From: Xanthobacter aminoxidans
GTDB lineage: Bacteria; Pseudomonadota; Alphaproteobacteria; Rhizobiales; Xanthobacteraceae
DNA: 64,000 bases
Direction of reading: 5' to 3'
Assembly: GCF_023571765.1 (NCBI RefSeq)
Contig: NZ_JAMJXC010000011.1
Coordinates: forward strand, 1-64,000
Shown: positions 42,233 to 52,090 of the stretch, one piece after another
How the letters are laid out: the number at the start of each line of letters is the position of its first letter
How positions within the stretch are numbered: the stretch's first letter is position 1
The notes under the pieces: model-generated
Database searches by the model: none
Seen by the model: only the letters and a program-made list of their open reading frames with translations
What the model was told of the DNA's origin: nothing
Position numbers and translations under genes: made by a program

Positions 42233-44014
42233 TCAGACGGCATGCTGTACCTCCGTGCAGTTCCGCCCCGCGCTTTTGGCCCTGTAGAGCGCCTCGTCGG
42301 CGATGCGGATCAGCCCGGCCATGCTGGCCCCCTGCGGGGCCCGCGCGATGCAGAGGCCGATGCTGACAGTCACCGCGTCGAGGCCCGGCGCCACCGCCGA
42401 CCACGGCTCCCGCTTGAGATCGTTGTGGATGCGCTCGCAAAGCGCCTGCCCCTGCCCTCCGGAGGCATTGGGAAGCAGAAGCACGAACTCTTCCCCGCCA
42501 TAGCGGGCCGCCAGCCCGGCTCCGGGCGGGAGATTGGCCTTGATGACCATCGCCACCCGCTTGAGACATTCGTCCCCGGCGAGATGCCCGAAGGTGTCGT
42601 TGACCGCCTTGAAGCGATCGATATCCACCATCGCAAGGCACAGCGCCAGCCGCTCGCGTCCCGCCCGGTGCCATTCCTCATCGAAGATGGCCTCGAAGCG
42701 GCGCCGGTTCGCAAGGCCGGTCAACGGATCGCTGCCGGCGATGAGCGCCAGCTCCTCGTGCGCCCGCTTGAGCGCCCGCTCCGCGAGCACCCGTTCGCGG
42801 GCATCGCGCAGCGAGCAGATGAAGGCGATGTCGGCTCCGTCGAGCGTCGTCTCCTGAACCGCTCCGATGGAGGCTTCCATCCACACCCAGTCGTCATGGC
42901 GGGCACGGACCCGGCACACGAAAGCGGCGCTGCGGCCAAGACCGCTTCCCTCGCCGGCGCAGAGCGCCGCCAGGAACATGGGCTGCTCATCGGGGTGGAG
43001 GAAATCGATCACGTCGCGATCGAGCATCTCAGAAGGCCCCCAGCCGAGAATGCGGCTGCAGGCCGGCGACATGAAGCGGATCGTCCGGTCGCCGGAGATC
43101 GCGGCGATCACGTCGGTCGAGTTCTCCGCCAGCAGGCGATAGCGCCGCTCCCCCTCCCACGCCCGACGTTCCGCCACCAGCAGGTCGGCCTGCTGGCGCT
43201 TGAGGAGGGAAATGTCCGAATGGGTGAAATATCCGATGCCGTCGCTGGTGCGACGGGCGATGACACGGCGCCATTGATCGCGCGGCAGCTCGATCTCGAA
43301 CGGCGATCCGGCGAAGCGCATGTTGTCGAGAAGCCCGGGCTCCAGCTGCTCGTCGGGCCGGCCGGCCGCCGCCCAGGCCCGGCGGACCACGGCGGCGAAC
43401 GGCTGGCCGACCACGGTCTCGCTCGGACGCACGCCATAGAGCCGGCGGAATTCGTCGTTGGCGGCGATGATGAGGTCGTTCTGGTCGAGCACCATGGCCC
43501 CGTCGGGAATATGGTCGAGCAGGTCGATGGAGAAGCCGCGCTGCGCGTCGCTCCGTTCGGACTCCGCCGGCTCCTGCACGAGCGCCTGCCAGATGCGGAC
43601 GCGATTACCATCGGAGTCCGTCAGGGCATTCACGCGCAGGCGCCGGCCGCGATGGTCGAAGACGAAGGCGCGCGATTGCGTGCGATGCCGCAGGACCCCG
43701 TCGCGGATGTAGCGCTCGATGTTGGCCAGCTCCGAAGGGTCGAGCCGGGCGGCGTAGAAGCGCCGGAGGTTCGCCTCATAGGGCTCGCCCACATGGACGT
43801 GGCCGTCATGCTCCGGAAAAAATTTCAGGAATGTGTTGTTCCACAACAGGCAGCGGTCGTCCGCATCGAAGAGGCATAGCCCCATGTCCATGCCGTCGAG
43901 CAGGTCGGCGAAGAAATCATAATGCCGGCCGGTCACCGCAACACTCCGCTGGAGCTCATGGCGGATCGAGCCGCCCCTAAGCTTCGACGCGAATCTTTTC
44001 CTCCGCGCAACCAC
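42233..44014 (-). CDS. PAS-domain diguanylate cyclase, 593 aa
   Basis: Three PAS-type sensor modules precede a GGDEF domain. PAS1 is near residues 35-100 (MGLCLFDADDRCLLWN), PAS2 near 165-280 (PDGAMVLDQNDLIIAANDEF) and PAS3 near 290-410 (VIAAISGDRTIRFMSPACSRILG). The catalytic motif is intact (RYGGEEFVLLLPN), with DPLTGLANRR at the domain start, so it should make cyclic di-GMP. There is no membrane segment or HAMP, so sensing is cytoplasmic. The GTG at 44014 has a weak ribosome site and the true start may lie further in. No EAL domain is fused. Confidence 0.9.
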   Translation of the reverse strand: MVARRKRFASKLRGGSIRHELQRSVAVTGRHYDFFADLLDGMDMGLCLFDADDRCLLWNNTFLKFFPEHDGHVHVGEPYEANLRRFYAARLDPSELANIERYIRDGVLRHRTQSRAFVFDHRGRRLRVNALTDSDGNRVRIWQALVQEPAESERSDAQRGFSIDLLDHIPDGAMVLDQNDLIIAANDEFRRLYGVRPSETVVGQPFAAVVRRAWAAAGRPDEQLEPGLLDNMRFAGSPFEIELPRDQWRRVIARRTSDGIGYFTHSDISLLKRQQADLLVAERRAWEGERRYRLLAENSTDVIAAISGDRTIRFMSPACSRILGWGPSEMLDRDVIDFLHPDEQPMFLAALCAGEGSGLGRSAAFVCRVRARHDDWVWMEASIGAVQETTLDGADIAFICSLRDARERVLAERALKRAHEELALIAGSDPLTGLANRRRFEAIFDEEWHRAGRERLALCLAMVDIDRFKAVNDTFGHLAGDECLKRVAMVIKANLPPGAGLAARYGGEEFVLLLPNASGGQGQALCERIHNDLKREPWSAVAPGLDAVTVSIGLCIARAPQGASMAGLIRIADEALYRAKSAGRNCTEVQHAV

Positions 44015-44019
44015 CTTAA

Positions 44020-44324
44020 AGGGAAAGATCGAAATCGCCTATGGTCAGCCACGCGGGGCTGCGGCGGCGCGGAATGACAAGTCTAAGCTTGCTAATTACC
44101 CCTCATGATACCACCGACAGGGATCAGGAAAAGGGCGCGGCCGCCGGATGGCGGGAGGTCGTCACGCCGGGATCTTCACGCTCCCCTGCGGGGAGGAGCG
44201 CCGGCGGGCCGCGCCAGTTGCCCACCATCCATCGGAGGATTGCCCGGCGTGGTCGCGCCATCGCCTAGCTGGTGGGATTCCATTGAAAGCCGGGCGGGCG
44301 CCCGGCAGGGGCCAGAGGCCCGCG
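44020..44324. other. Intergenic region between the diguanylate cyclase and lipocalin-like genes
   Basis: The 300 bases hold a short AT-rich patch near 44077-44110, the small dyad CTCCCC-TGC-GGGGAG at 44181-44195, and the terminator-like hairpin annotated separately. I see no credible gene. Confidence 0.6.
44289..44306 (-). terminator. Hairpin terminator of the lipocalin-like gene
   Basis: GCCGGGCG and CGCCCGGC pair perfectly 19-36 bases beyond the stop; on the minus strand the stem is followed by TTTCAAT. The tail is short, so termination may be partial. Confidence 0.6.
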
Positions 44325-44819
44325 TCATTTCACGCGATCGAGCTCCAGATGCGGCACGAACTGCCGGCCGGTGGCATCGGTGATGGGCGCCGCCCTGACC
44401 TTCAGGTGGTCCCCGTCGAGCGCCTCGATGGTGCGCAGCAGAGTCTGGCCCTGCCATTGGGGAAACGTCGATTGCCAGACCGTGTTGGAGAAGGTGTGCG
44501 CCGCTTCGTCGACGCTGTAGGCGCCGGCATAGGCCATGGCAGGCCCCACCGGCTCGGAGGGCACGCCGCCGGTCCGTGGCGTCCGGTCCCGGCCGACGAT
44601 GATGGCGCTGAACTGGCCGCCGGGGGTGAAGACGACGAGGCCCTGCGCGCCCGGCCCCCAGGTGTCGCGCCGCGACCCGTCGGTGAACGCGTCGTACACG
44701 CTCACGATCTTCCACGCGCCCACCAGCCGGGCGCCGAGCGTATCCGCGGCCAGGGCCGTGCCGGCGTTGCACGCGGCGAGCGCCACAACGACAGCGGGAA
44801 TGAAGGTCCTCATGCGCAT
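44325..44819 (-). CDS. Lipocalin-like secreted protein, 164 aa
   Basis: A signal peptide ends near ALA (residue 24). The mature protein starts LGARLVGAWKIVSVYDAF, the typical first strand (G-x-W) of the lipocalin-like domain found in many bacterial secreted proteins, and continues with GLVVFTPGGQFSAIIVGRDR and TVWQSTFPQWQGQ. Function is unknown. ATG at 44819 with GGAG. It lies downstream of the diheme cytochrome gene by 27 bases, so the two probably share a transcript. Confidence 0.78.
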   Translation of the reverse strand: MRMRTFIPAVVVALAACNAGTALAADTLGARLVGAWKIVSVYDAFTDGSRRDTWGPGAQGLVVFTPGGQFSAIIVGRDRTPRTGGVPSEPVGPAMAYAGAYSVDEAAHTFSNTVWQSTFPQWQGQTLLRTIEALDGDHLKVRAAPITDATGRQFVPHLELDRVK

Positions 44820-44845
44820 GGCTGTTCTCCAGTCTTTCGGGGCAA

Positions 44846-45817
44846 TCAGGGCTTCAGGGACGCCGCATAGGCGGCGAGCGCCACCATCTCCGGCTCGCTC
44901 ATCTCTTCGGTGTTCGCGCGCATGGGCGCGGCCAAGGGGCCATTGCGAAGGCCATGCTTGAACTCGTAGAGCTGCCGTACGAGATAGGACGGCGAGCGGC
45001 CGGCGAGCGGCGGGATGTCGCCGATGCCCTTCAGTCCCTCGCCATGGCAGGCGACGCAGGCCGGGATGCGCGCGCCGAGCCCCTCATTCGCAATGCGCTC
45101 GCCCAGCGCGACGCTGCCGCGCGGGACATAGGCGGTGAAGGTCACGTGGTAATCGCGGTTGACGAAATTCTCTTCGTCGTCCGGCATCTCGATGATGCGA
45201 CCGGCGAGCGGCTCGGATGTCCCGTCCTTTTTCGGCGTGTAGTACCAGGAGGGGACCGTGCTCGCGGGAACCGTGTCGGCCTCCACCACATTGATGCGCG
45301 GCGGCAGCTTCAGCGCGGCGTAATAGGTGACGGCCTCGGCGATCTCCTGCTCGCTCAGGCTCCTGAGGGCGGCGATCATGCGGAAGACGTGGGTTCGCGC
45401 CTTGACCCCGGTGGAGCGGGCGCCACTGCGGAAGTCGTCGATCTGCCGCAGCATGTAGTCGGCCGGCAGGCCTGCGAGGCTCGCATTCTCCGGCCCGCCG
45501 ACGCCCTCGGGCCGGTGGCACACGCCGCAGGGCCGGGTATCGGGGTGGCGCCCCTCAGCCACCACGGCGGGCATGGGCGGATGGGCGTCGGGAAACCAGT
45601 CGCGAGCCACGAAGAGATCGCGGATCTCGGTCAGCGTATAGCCCCGGCTGCTGCCCGGCACATGGCGCACCGTGCCGTCGTCCTTGGGCGGCACCGTGTC
45701 CGGCGGCGCGATGGGATAGGCCCAGACGGGCGGCGCCTCGTCGGCCCCGGCGGCCGAGGCGAGGAGGCAGGCTGCGGCGACGATAACGCCCCGCGCCAGC
45801 CGGCACGGAAAAAACAT
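44846..45817 (-). CDS. Diheme cytochrome c (c4-like), periplasmic, 323 aa
   Basis: The signal peptide ends near AGA. Two class I cytochrome domains carry CGVCH (around residue 97) and CVACH (around residue 253), each followed by a LAGLPADYMLRQIDDFRSGAR or LAGRSPSYLVRQLYEFKHGLR block typical of cytochrome c4-type halves. Between them is a ~70-residue insert without heme. It would shuttle electrons in the periplasm. The start codon abuts one arm of a 13-bp inverted repeat and no clear Shine-Dalgarno sequence is visible, suggesting special control. Confidence 0.88.
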   Translation of the reverse strand: MFFPCRLARGVIVAAACLLASAAGADEAPPVWAYPIAPPDTVPPKDDGTVRHVPGSSRGYTLTEIRDLFVARDWFPDAHPPMPAVVAEGRHPDTRPCGVCHRPEGVGGPENASLAGLPADYMLRQIDDFRSGARSTGVKARTHVFRMIAALRSLSEQEIAEAVTYYAALKLPPRINVVEADTVPASTVPSWYYTPKKDGTSEPLAGRIIEMPDDEENFVNRDYHVTFTAYVPRGSVALGERIANEGLGARIPACVACHGEGLKGIGDIPPLAGRSPSYLVRQLYEFKHGLRNGPLAAPMRANTEEMSEPEMVALAAYAASLKP

Positions 45818-45892
45818 CTGCGGCCCCGATGAGTGCGAGATCGGCAGCCACCCCCTGATGCGGCGCCGCGCAGATTATTATCGGGGCCGCAG
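45818..45892. promoter_or_regulatory. 13-bp perfect inverted repeat abutting the cytochrome start codon
   Basis: CTGCGGCCCCGAT (45818-45830) and ATCGGGGCCGCAG (45880-45892) are exact inverted copies separated by 49 bases. The first arm touches the start codon (45815-45817). In the mRNA the arms would pair and bury the initiation region; in DNA it could be a two-site operator. A divergently unrelated but adjacent regulator gene ends at 45955. Confidence 0.75.
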
Positions 45893-45954
45893 GCGTGATG
45901 GATGGCAAAGTTTGCGTCTATTGACGGGCGGATGCGTCCGCCCGGCGCGCACGA

Positions 45955-46893
45955 TCACGCCTGCTTCACCCATACCGTATCGGCAGGTTCCGCCGGGTCG
46001 CCTGCCTGTGCCGCCAGCTCTGCCGAGGCGCGCAGAAAGGCGATGTCGCGCAGCCGGGCGCCGACGCCGTGGCCGATGGCATCGCTGCGCCAGAGCCGGG
46101 GCAGGATCTCCACCGCCCGCCCGCCGCGGCCATGCAGGCGGATGAAGCCGGCCGCCTCCGCATCCTGCATCACCCCGCGCACGTGGGAGCGCGACAGGCC
46201 GAAGCGATGGGCCACGTCGCCGAAGACGAACGGGCACTCCCGGCCATCGGGGGAGGACAAGGCGGCCTCGAACAGGGCCTCCAGCACCATGAGCCCGCCG
46301 GGCCGGCTGAAGAACAGGAGGAAATCCGTCTGCTCGCAGAGCAGGCGCGCACCTTCGGGCAGCAAGGCGAGGGACTGGCGCCGGATGGCGGCGTGGACCG
46401 CCGGGTCCCGGTTGCGCACGCCGGCATAGCCGTTCCTGGGGCACAGGGTGTCGAGGATGATGTAGTCCGTGGCCATCCACTCCCGGTCGTGGGCCAGCAT
46501 CCTCTCCGTGAGGCGGAGCAGCTTCACCCGGCGATCCCGCGGGGCGTGGCTGATCTCGACGAAGCCCACCGCCTGCATCCGCTCGATGAGGTGGTCCACA
46601 TGGCGCGGGCTCGTCATGCCGAAGGCGGCCATCTGCTGCTTCAGCCGCCCCACCGAGAACCAGGTCTCCCGCCGGTCCCCATCGTGATTGGCGTTGAGGA
46701 TCACCGAGAGGGTGAACAGGAGGTAGCGGCTGGAATCCGTCAGCAGGCGGATGAGGAACGGGTTGCGGTCGAACAGAGCGAGGAAGCTGTCGCAATAGAG
46801 CTTCCGCGCCCGCAGATAATCGGGATGATCGGCGACCTCCTCCACCGTCACCGGTACCCGCCCCAGCATTTCCATACCGCCACCCTGCAACAT
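45955..46893 (-). CDS. Transcription regulator with two winged-helix domains, 312 aa
   Basis: Two MarR/winged-helix-like modules are visible: residues ~70-145 with FSVGRLKQQMAAFGMTSPRHVDHLIERMQ and the wing SHAPRDRRVKLLRLTERM, and residues ~225-275 with FGDVAHRFGLSRSHVRGVMQDAEAAGFIRLH. The ATG at 46893 has GGGAGAGA; one at 46875 is possible. I do not recognise a named family. It is upstream of, and on the same strand as, the diheme cytochrome gene and may control it. Confidence 0.7.
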   Translation of the reverse strand: MLQGGGMEMLGRVPVTVEEVADHPDYLRARKLYCDSFLALFDRNPFLIRLLTDSSRYLLFTLSVILNANHDGDRRETWFSVGRLKQQMAAFGMTSPRHVDHLIERMQAVGFVEISHAPRDRRVKLLRLTERMLAHDREWMATDYIILDTLCPRNGYAGVRNRDPAVHAAIRRQSLALLPEGARLLCEQTDFLLFFSRPGGLMVLEALFEAALSSPDGRECPFVFGDVAHRFGLSRSHVRGVMQDAEAAGFIRLHGRGGRAVEILPRLWRSDAIGHGVGARLRDIAFLRASAELAAQAGDPAEPADTVWVKQA

Positions 46894-47209
46894 GTCTCTC
46901 CCGACGCCACCTTGACGCAGCGACAACCGCAATTCGACTGCGCGGAAACGTGAGGAGGGCAGCGGCGGAATCGCGAAAACAGGCGACTATACCATTGCGA
47001 ACCATCATCCGCAGCGCGGAGCGCAGCACGATTACCTGCCGCAACGGCATCGCCGATGGCGCCGCGACGAGAGGGAGCTTGAGCGTCTCCGTGTTGCCTT
47101 CGTCTTCCCGCGCATGTACGCCCCCGCCACGCCGCGCCACATGCGTCACGCGGAGGAGGTCGCGGCCCGGCGACGACATCGGGCGGGCCGCAACAGGGGG
47201 AGAGCGGGC
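46894..47209. other. Divergent intergenic region, nothing recognised
   Basis: 316 bases separate the two-winged-helix regulator and the small membrane protein. A TTGACG occurs at 46912 on the plus strand but has no good -10 partner. No inverted repeat or small gene stands out. Confidence 0.5.
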
Positions 47210-47758
47210 ATGAGCGAGCGGAATCCGAAGGCCGAGGGGACCGCCAGCCGGGCCGCGGCGCTGAAGGGGATGGCCATCCGGCAGGCCCGCAGCTTCGTGG
47301 TGTTGTTCCTGTATCTGTGGGTTCTGCTCGGCCTGTTCGTGCTCAATCAGGCGCTGGTGGAGCGCGCGCACGGCGATACCGTCACCTTCCAGGGCTTCGC
47401 CTTCCTCAACGCGCTGGTGCTCGCCAAGGTGATGCTGGTGATCGAGGAGCTGGAGGTCGCCCGCTGGCTCAGGGGCCGGCCTCTCATCCTCGTCATCTTC
47501 TACGAGGCGGCGATCTGCACGCTGTTCTTTCTCGTCTTCCATGTCATCGAACGCTCGGTGATCGCCAAGTTCAGCGGCCATGCCATCACCGCCAACGAGA
47601 TCGAGATCGGTGGCGGCGGGCTGGTGGGCGCGCTGATCGTGTCCGTCATCCTGTTCGTGTCGCTGTTACCGTTCTTCGCCTTCAAGAACGTCACGCGGGC
47701 CATCGGCGCCGACCGGATGCGGCACATCCTGTTTAGCCGCCACGCCGCCGCCGACTGA
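47210..47758 (+). CDS. Small membrane protein of unknown function, 182 aa
   Basis: Four hydrophobic segments are visible: FVVLFLYLWVLLGLFVL, FAFLNALVLAKVMLVI, LILVIFYEAAICTLFFLVF and ALIVSVILFVSLLPFF. The N- and C-termini are hydrophilic and basic. Start at 47210 with GGGGGAGAG. I do not recognise a family. Confidence 0.75.
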   Translation: MSERNPKAEGTASRAAALKGMAIRQARSFVVLFLYLWVLLGLFVLNQALVERAHGDTVTFQGFAFLNALVLAKVMLVIEELEVARWLRGRPLILVIFYEAAICTLFFLVFHVIERSVIAKFSGHAITANEIEIGGGGLVGALIVSVILFVSLLPFFAFKNVTRAIGADRMRHILFSRHAAAD

Positions 47759-47773
47759 GGCGGCGGGCGCCGC

Positions 47774-48607
47774 CTAGCTGTGCGAGCGCTCCACGCTGCT
47801 GAGGGTCGCCGCCACGTCCTGGTCGAGGTTCGCCTTCAGGAAGTGCTCGGTCTCGGGCAGGATGAGGTGGAAGTCGGTCAAATTCTCCACCGCGATCCTC
47901 AAGGGCCCCGCCTCCACCTCCAGCACGTGACCGCCCTGGCTGCGGTCGTCGGAGAGGAAGTGGAAGTGGTAGCCTTCCACGCTGAACTCGGCGGAATAAG
48001 CCGGCGACCAGATGCCCACCAGCGTGCCATCCACATCCTCGAAGGTGAATTCGCTCTGGGTCTTCGCCGCATCGGCCAGCAAGGTGCCGGGCTTGGGCGG
48101 GCACACGGCGCGGGCCTTCACGCGCTTGAAGCGCCCGTCGAGCCGCACGGCGTGGAAGATGTTGTTGGAGGAGCGGAAGCAGTCGCAGGCGGCACCGAGG
48201 CCGTCGAAGCTGGTAACGCCCTCCGTCTCCCCCACCTGATCGGCGGAAAAGCGCGTCACCACGGCGAAGGGCGAGCCCGCCTCCGCCGGCGCCTCATGCA
48301 CCTCGCCGCCGGCCCGCGCCTGGAAGGCCTTGCCGTCCAGCACCACCATCTCACCATCGAGCCCGGCGAAGGTGCCGAGGCCGAAGTCCCCATGCTCCAG
48401 GAGCGCGCCGACGCTGACCTCCCGGTCGTAGACCCCCGCCACCAGCGCGCCTGATGTGGAGATCTGGAACACCGTGTGCACCTCGGCCTTCAGGTGGTCG
48501 GCGAGGATGGCGCGGATATGCGCGCCGAGGTCCTTTCCCGACCGGGCCGCCTCCTGCTCCAGCGCGGTCTTGAGGGAGAGCGGAAGATCGATCTCGATGC
48601 GGGGCAT
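47774..48607 (-). CDS. budA: Acetolactate decarboxylase with a ribbon-helix-helix-like N-terminal extension, 277 aa
   Basis: The catalytic domain begins around residue 45 with VFQISTSGALVAGVYDREVS and GALLEHGDFGLGTFAGLDGEMV, and has the zinc-ligand block YHFHFLSDDRSQGGH; these define alpha-acetolactate decarboxylase, which makes acetoin. Residues 1-42 (MPRIEIDLPLSLKTALEQEA and onwards to ILADHLK) look like a CopG/MetJ-type ribbon-helix-helix module, which the family normally lacks. The ATG at 48607 is preferred over 48628. No acetolactate synthase gene is adjacent. Confidence 0.88.
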   Translation of the reverse strand: MPRIEIDLPLSLKTALEQEAARSGKDLGAHIRAILADHLKAEVHTVFQISTSGALVAGVYDREVSVGALLEHGDFGLGTFAGLDGEMVVLDGKAFQARAGGEVHEAPAEAGSPFAVVTRFSADQVGETEGVTSFDGLGAACDCFRSSNNIFHAVRLDGRFKRVKARAVCPPKPGTLLADAAKTQSEFTFEDVDGTLVGIWSPAYSAEFSVEGYHFHFLSDDRSQGGHVLEVEAGPLRIAVENLTDFHLILPETEHFLKANLDQDVAATLSSVERSHS

Positions 48608-48779
48608 GGGGTCCGTCTCTCCGGCCATCTCAGAGGCAATCGCCCTCCAAGAGCAGATTCAGGAGGCCGAGGCAAACGGGGGCGCGCCGGCAGAACGCCA
48701 GCTCGGGCGGGGCCATTCTTGATTCGGCGGACGGGCGAACCCATACTGGCGGCATTGCCATCGCCAGCGGATTTTTGCC

Positions 48780-48968
48780 ATGCCTTTGAAGGAAGAGGAT
48801 ATTCAGCCCGGCAAGTGCTACAAGACGAAGGGCCTCGACAATTACAAGGTCATCTCCATGACCCGGGGCATCGTCACCTACCAGACCTGGACCTCGCCTT
48901 TGCGCATCAACGTGGGCGTGAAGCAGTTCGCCGATGCGGTCTACAAGGAAGTGCCCTGCCCGAAATAG
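48780..48968 (+). CDS. Small conserved-looking protein, 62 aa
   Basis: The 62-residue frame has natural composition, codon use like its neighbours and two cysteines (GKCYKTK, VPCPK). No membrane segment or signal peptide. Ribosome site weak. A beta-rich pattern (YKVISMTRGIVTYQTW) suggests a small barrel. Function unknown. Confidence 0.65.
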   Translation: MPLKEEDIQPGKCYKTKGLDNYKVISMTRGIVTYQTWTSPLRINVGVKQFADAVYKEVPCPK

Positions 48969-49062
48969 CGCGGCCGCCGGGTTCGGATGACGCATCCGTC
49001 AGGAATGTTGCATTGCGGCATCGACGCGGCACGTCGGTAGAGGTATAGCTGGGAAACGCCCT

Positions 49063-49689
49063 GTGAGAACGTTTCCCGTGCTGTCCGCCGTCATCGCAAC
49101 GCACAATTCCGAGCGCCGGCTCGTCCCGGTGCTGTCCGCGCTCGTGCAGGGCGTGACGGCCGGCGTGCTGAGCGACGTGACGCTGGCGGATTCCGGCTCC
49201 ACCGATGGCACGGCCACCATCGCCGATGCCGCCGGCTGCAATTTCTTCAAAGGCGCGCAGGATCTCGGCCTCCGGCTGAAGCAGGGCGCGGCGCAGGGCC
49301 GGGGCTCCTGGCTCCTCTTCCTCACCGATGGCTCCATGCTGGAGGAAGGCTGGCCGCGCGAGGTGCTGGCCTTCATCGAGACCGCCCAGCGGCGCGGACA
49401 GGCGGACCGGCTCGCCGCCACCTTCCGCCTCGCCGTGGATGGCTACGGCCTGCGTCCCCGCCTCGGAGAAGCCATGGCCGCCGCTCGCCTCGCCGTCATC
49501 GGCCTGCCGGCGCCGGGACAGGGCCTGCTGATCTCCCGCCGCTACTACGACAGGCTCGGCGGCCATCCCCAGGGATCCAAGGCCGAGCGCCGCCTCGTCG
49601 CCCGCATCGGCCGCCGCCACATCCACGTGCTGCGCCCCCGCGTGCTGCTGCCCGAGACCGGCAAGGCGCCCGAGCTCATCCCGGCCTGA
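49063..49689 (+). CDS. Glycosyltransferase family 2-like protein, 208 aa
   Basis: The N-terminus (LSAVIATHNSERRLVPVLSAL) and the block VTLADSGSTDGT resemble the nucleotide-sugar-binding fold of GT2 enzymes. Only about 200 residues long and without a clear DxD or QxxRW motif, so a transferase reaction is uncertain. Start GTG at 49063. It ends two bases from the convergent bicupin gene. Confidence 0.7.
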   Translation: MRTFPVLSAVIATHNSERRLVPVLSALVQGVTAGVLSDVTLADSGSTDGTATIADAAGCNFFKGAQDLGLRLKQGAAQGRGSWLLFLTDGSMLEEGWPREVLAFIETAQRRGQADRLAATFRLAVDGYGLRPRLGEAMAAARLAVIGLPAPGQGLLISRRYYDRLGGHPQGSKAERRLVARIGRRHIHVLRPRVLLPETGKAPELIPA

Positions 49690-49691
49690 TC

Positions 49692-50641
49692 TCACTCCAG
49701 GAAGCTGAAGCCCATGGTGCGGGCGTGATAGTGCAGCCCGCCATCCTGCACGATGAGGAACAGCGCGCGTTCGCTGCCGTCATTGTGGTGCGAGTGCGGG
49801 GCGCCGGGCGGCGTCACCAGCGTCGCCCATTGGCGCCACGGGCAGCGCGCGCCATCCACCATGGAGTGGCAGGTCTCGCCCTGGAGCACGAGGGTGATGG
49901 CCGCGGAATTGTGCCGGTGTGCCCGCTGGTGCTCGCCGGGCGGCAGCGTGTTCAGCGACAAGGTGAGGCTCGGCAGGATATTGCGCGCCGCCGCCTGCGG
50001 CTCCGACGAGAAGATGAGGGCGATGCCTGAGGTCTGATTGTTCTGGGCGTGGTCGTAGATGATGTCGACCTGCCGGGCGATCTCCGCGGCCGGATAATGC
50101 ACCACCGCCACGGGGCGGCGCGCCTCGTCCGGCGGCAGGTCGCCATTGAGGGCGAGCTGCGGCTCGTTAGAGACCACCCACAGCACGAGCTTTTCCGTCC
50201 CGGCGGTGATGCGCGCGGGCGAGCCCGGCAGCAGGAACACGTCGCCTGGCGCAACCGCAAGGCTCTCGCCGAGGCAGTCCACCTGCCCCCGCCCCGCGAT
50301 CACGTACCAGATGGAGCCGGTGGCCCTGAGGTCGACGGTGAAGCGCGCGCCCGCCGCCACCACCGCATAGCGCGCCAGCATCAACGGCGTGGTGGCGGGG
50401 AAGGCGCACGCCAGCGCGTCCGACTGGTCGCAGGGGATGAAGCCGGTGGTCGCGCCATCCGCCAGCGCGCGCGCCGGCTCGTCGGTGAACAGGCGGCTCG
50501 GCACCGGCGGCAGCTTGATGTTGAAGGCGTTGCCGGAATTGAAGTAGCGCGCCCGCGCCTCCGCCGGGCTGTGGGGCGCGGCGGGCATCTGGGCCGGCAG
50601 ATCGGCCATATCGGGTTTTTCACGCACGGCGGCTTGCTGGC

Positions 50642-50645
<4 letters not shown>
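49692..50645 (-). CDS. Bicupin protein, last gene of the catabolic operon, 317 aa
   Basis: Two cupin domains: the first has GSIWYVIAGRGQVDCLGESLAVAPGDVFLLPG pieces without a full histidine set; the second has GEHQRAHRHNSAAITLVLQGE and TPPGAPHSHHNDG, which supplies a plausible metal site. The C-terminal YHARTMGFSF resembles gentisate-dioxygenase-like bicupins. It may be a ring-cleaving dioxygenase or an aminohydrolase. Its start overlaps the upstream hydrolase stop (ATGA). Confidence 0.8.
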
Positions 50646-51889
<1,244 letters not shown>

Positions 51890-51897
51890 GCCATGCC

Positions 51898-52029
51898 TCG
51901 TGTCCCGGCCGACTGGAGCGCAGCGCAAGGAGAGCCGGGACCCAGCGCAAGAACGCGCCGAAGGCGCGACACCCCTGCCGCCGCAGGGGTCTTGACCGCT
52001 GCGCGGACGTCTCTCCTGGGTCCCGGCTC
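51898..52029. repeat. Palindromic intergenic element with nested hairpins
   Basis: GAGCCGGGACCCAG (51932-51945) and CTGGGTCCCGGCTC (52016-52029) are exact inverted copies. Nested inside is ACCCCTGC-CGCC-GCAGGGGT (51971-51990). The flank at 51900 starts TGTCCCGGCC. The structure fits a dispersed rhizobial-type intergenic repeat. Confidence 0.75.
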
Positions 52030-52090
52030 GGCGCTCCGGCTATGCCGTCGCTGGTCCGGGAGGCGTGTGCGCGCACCGTCCATCATCGCC

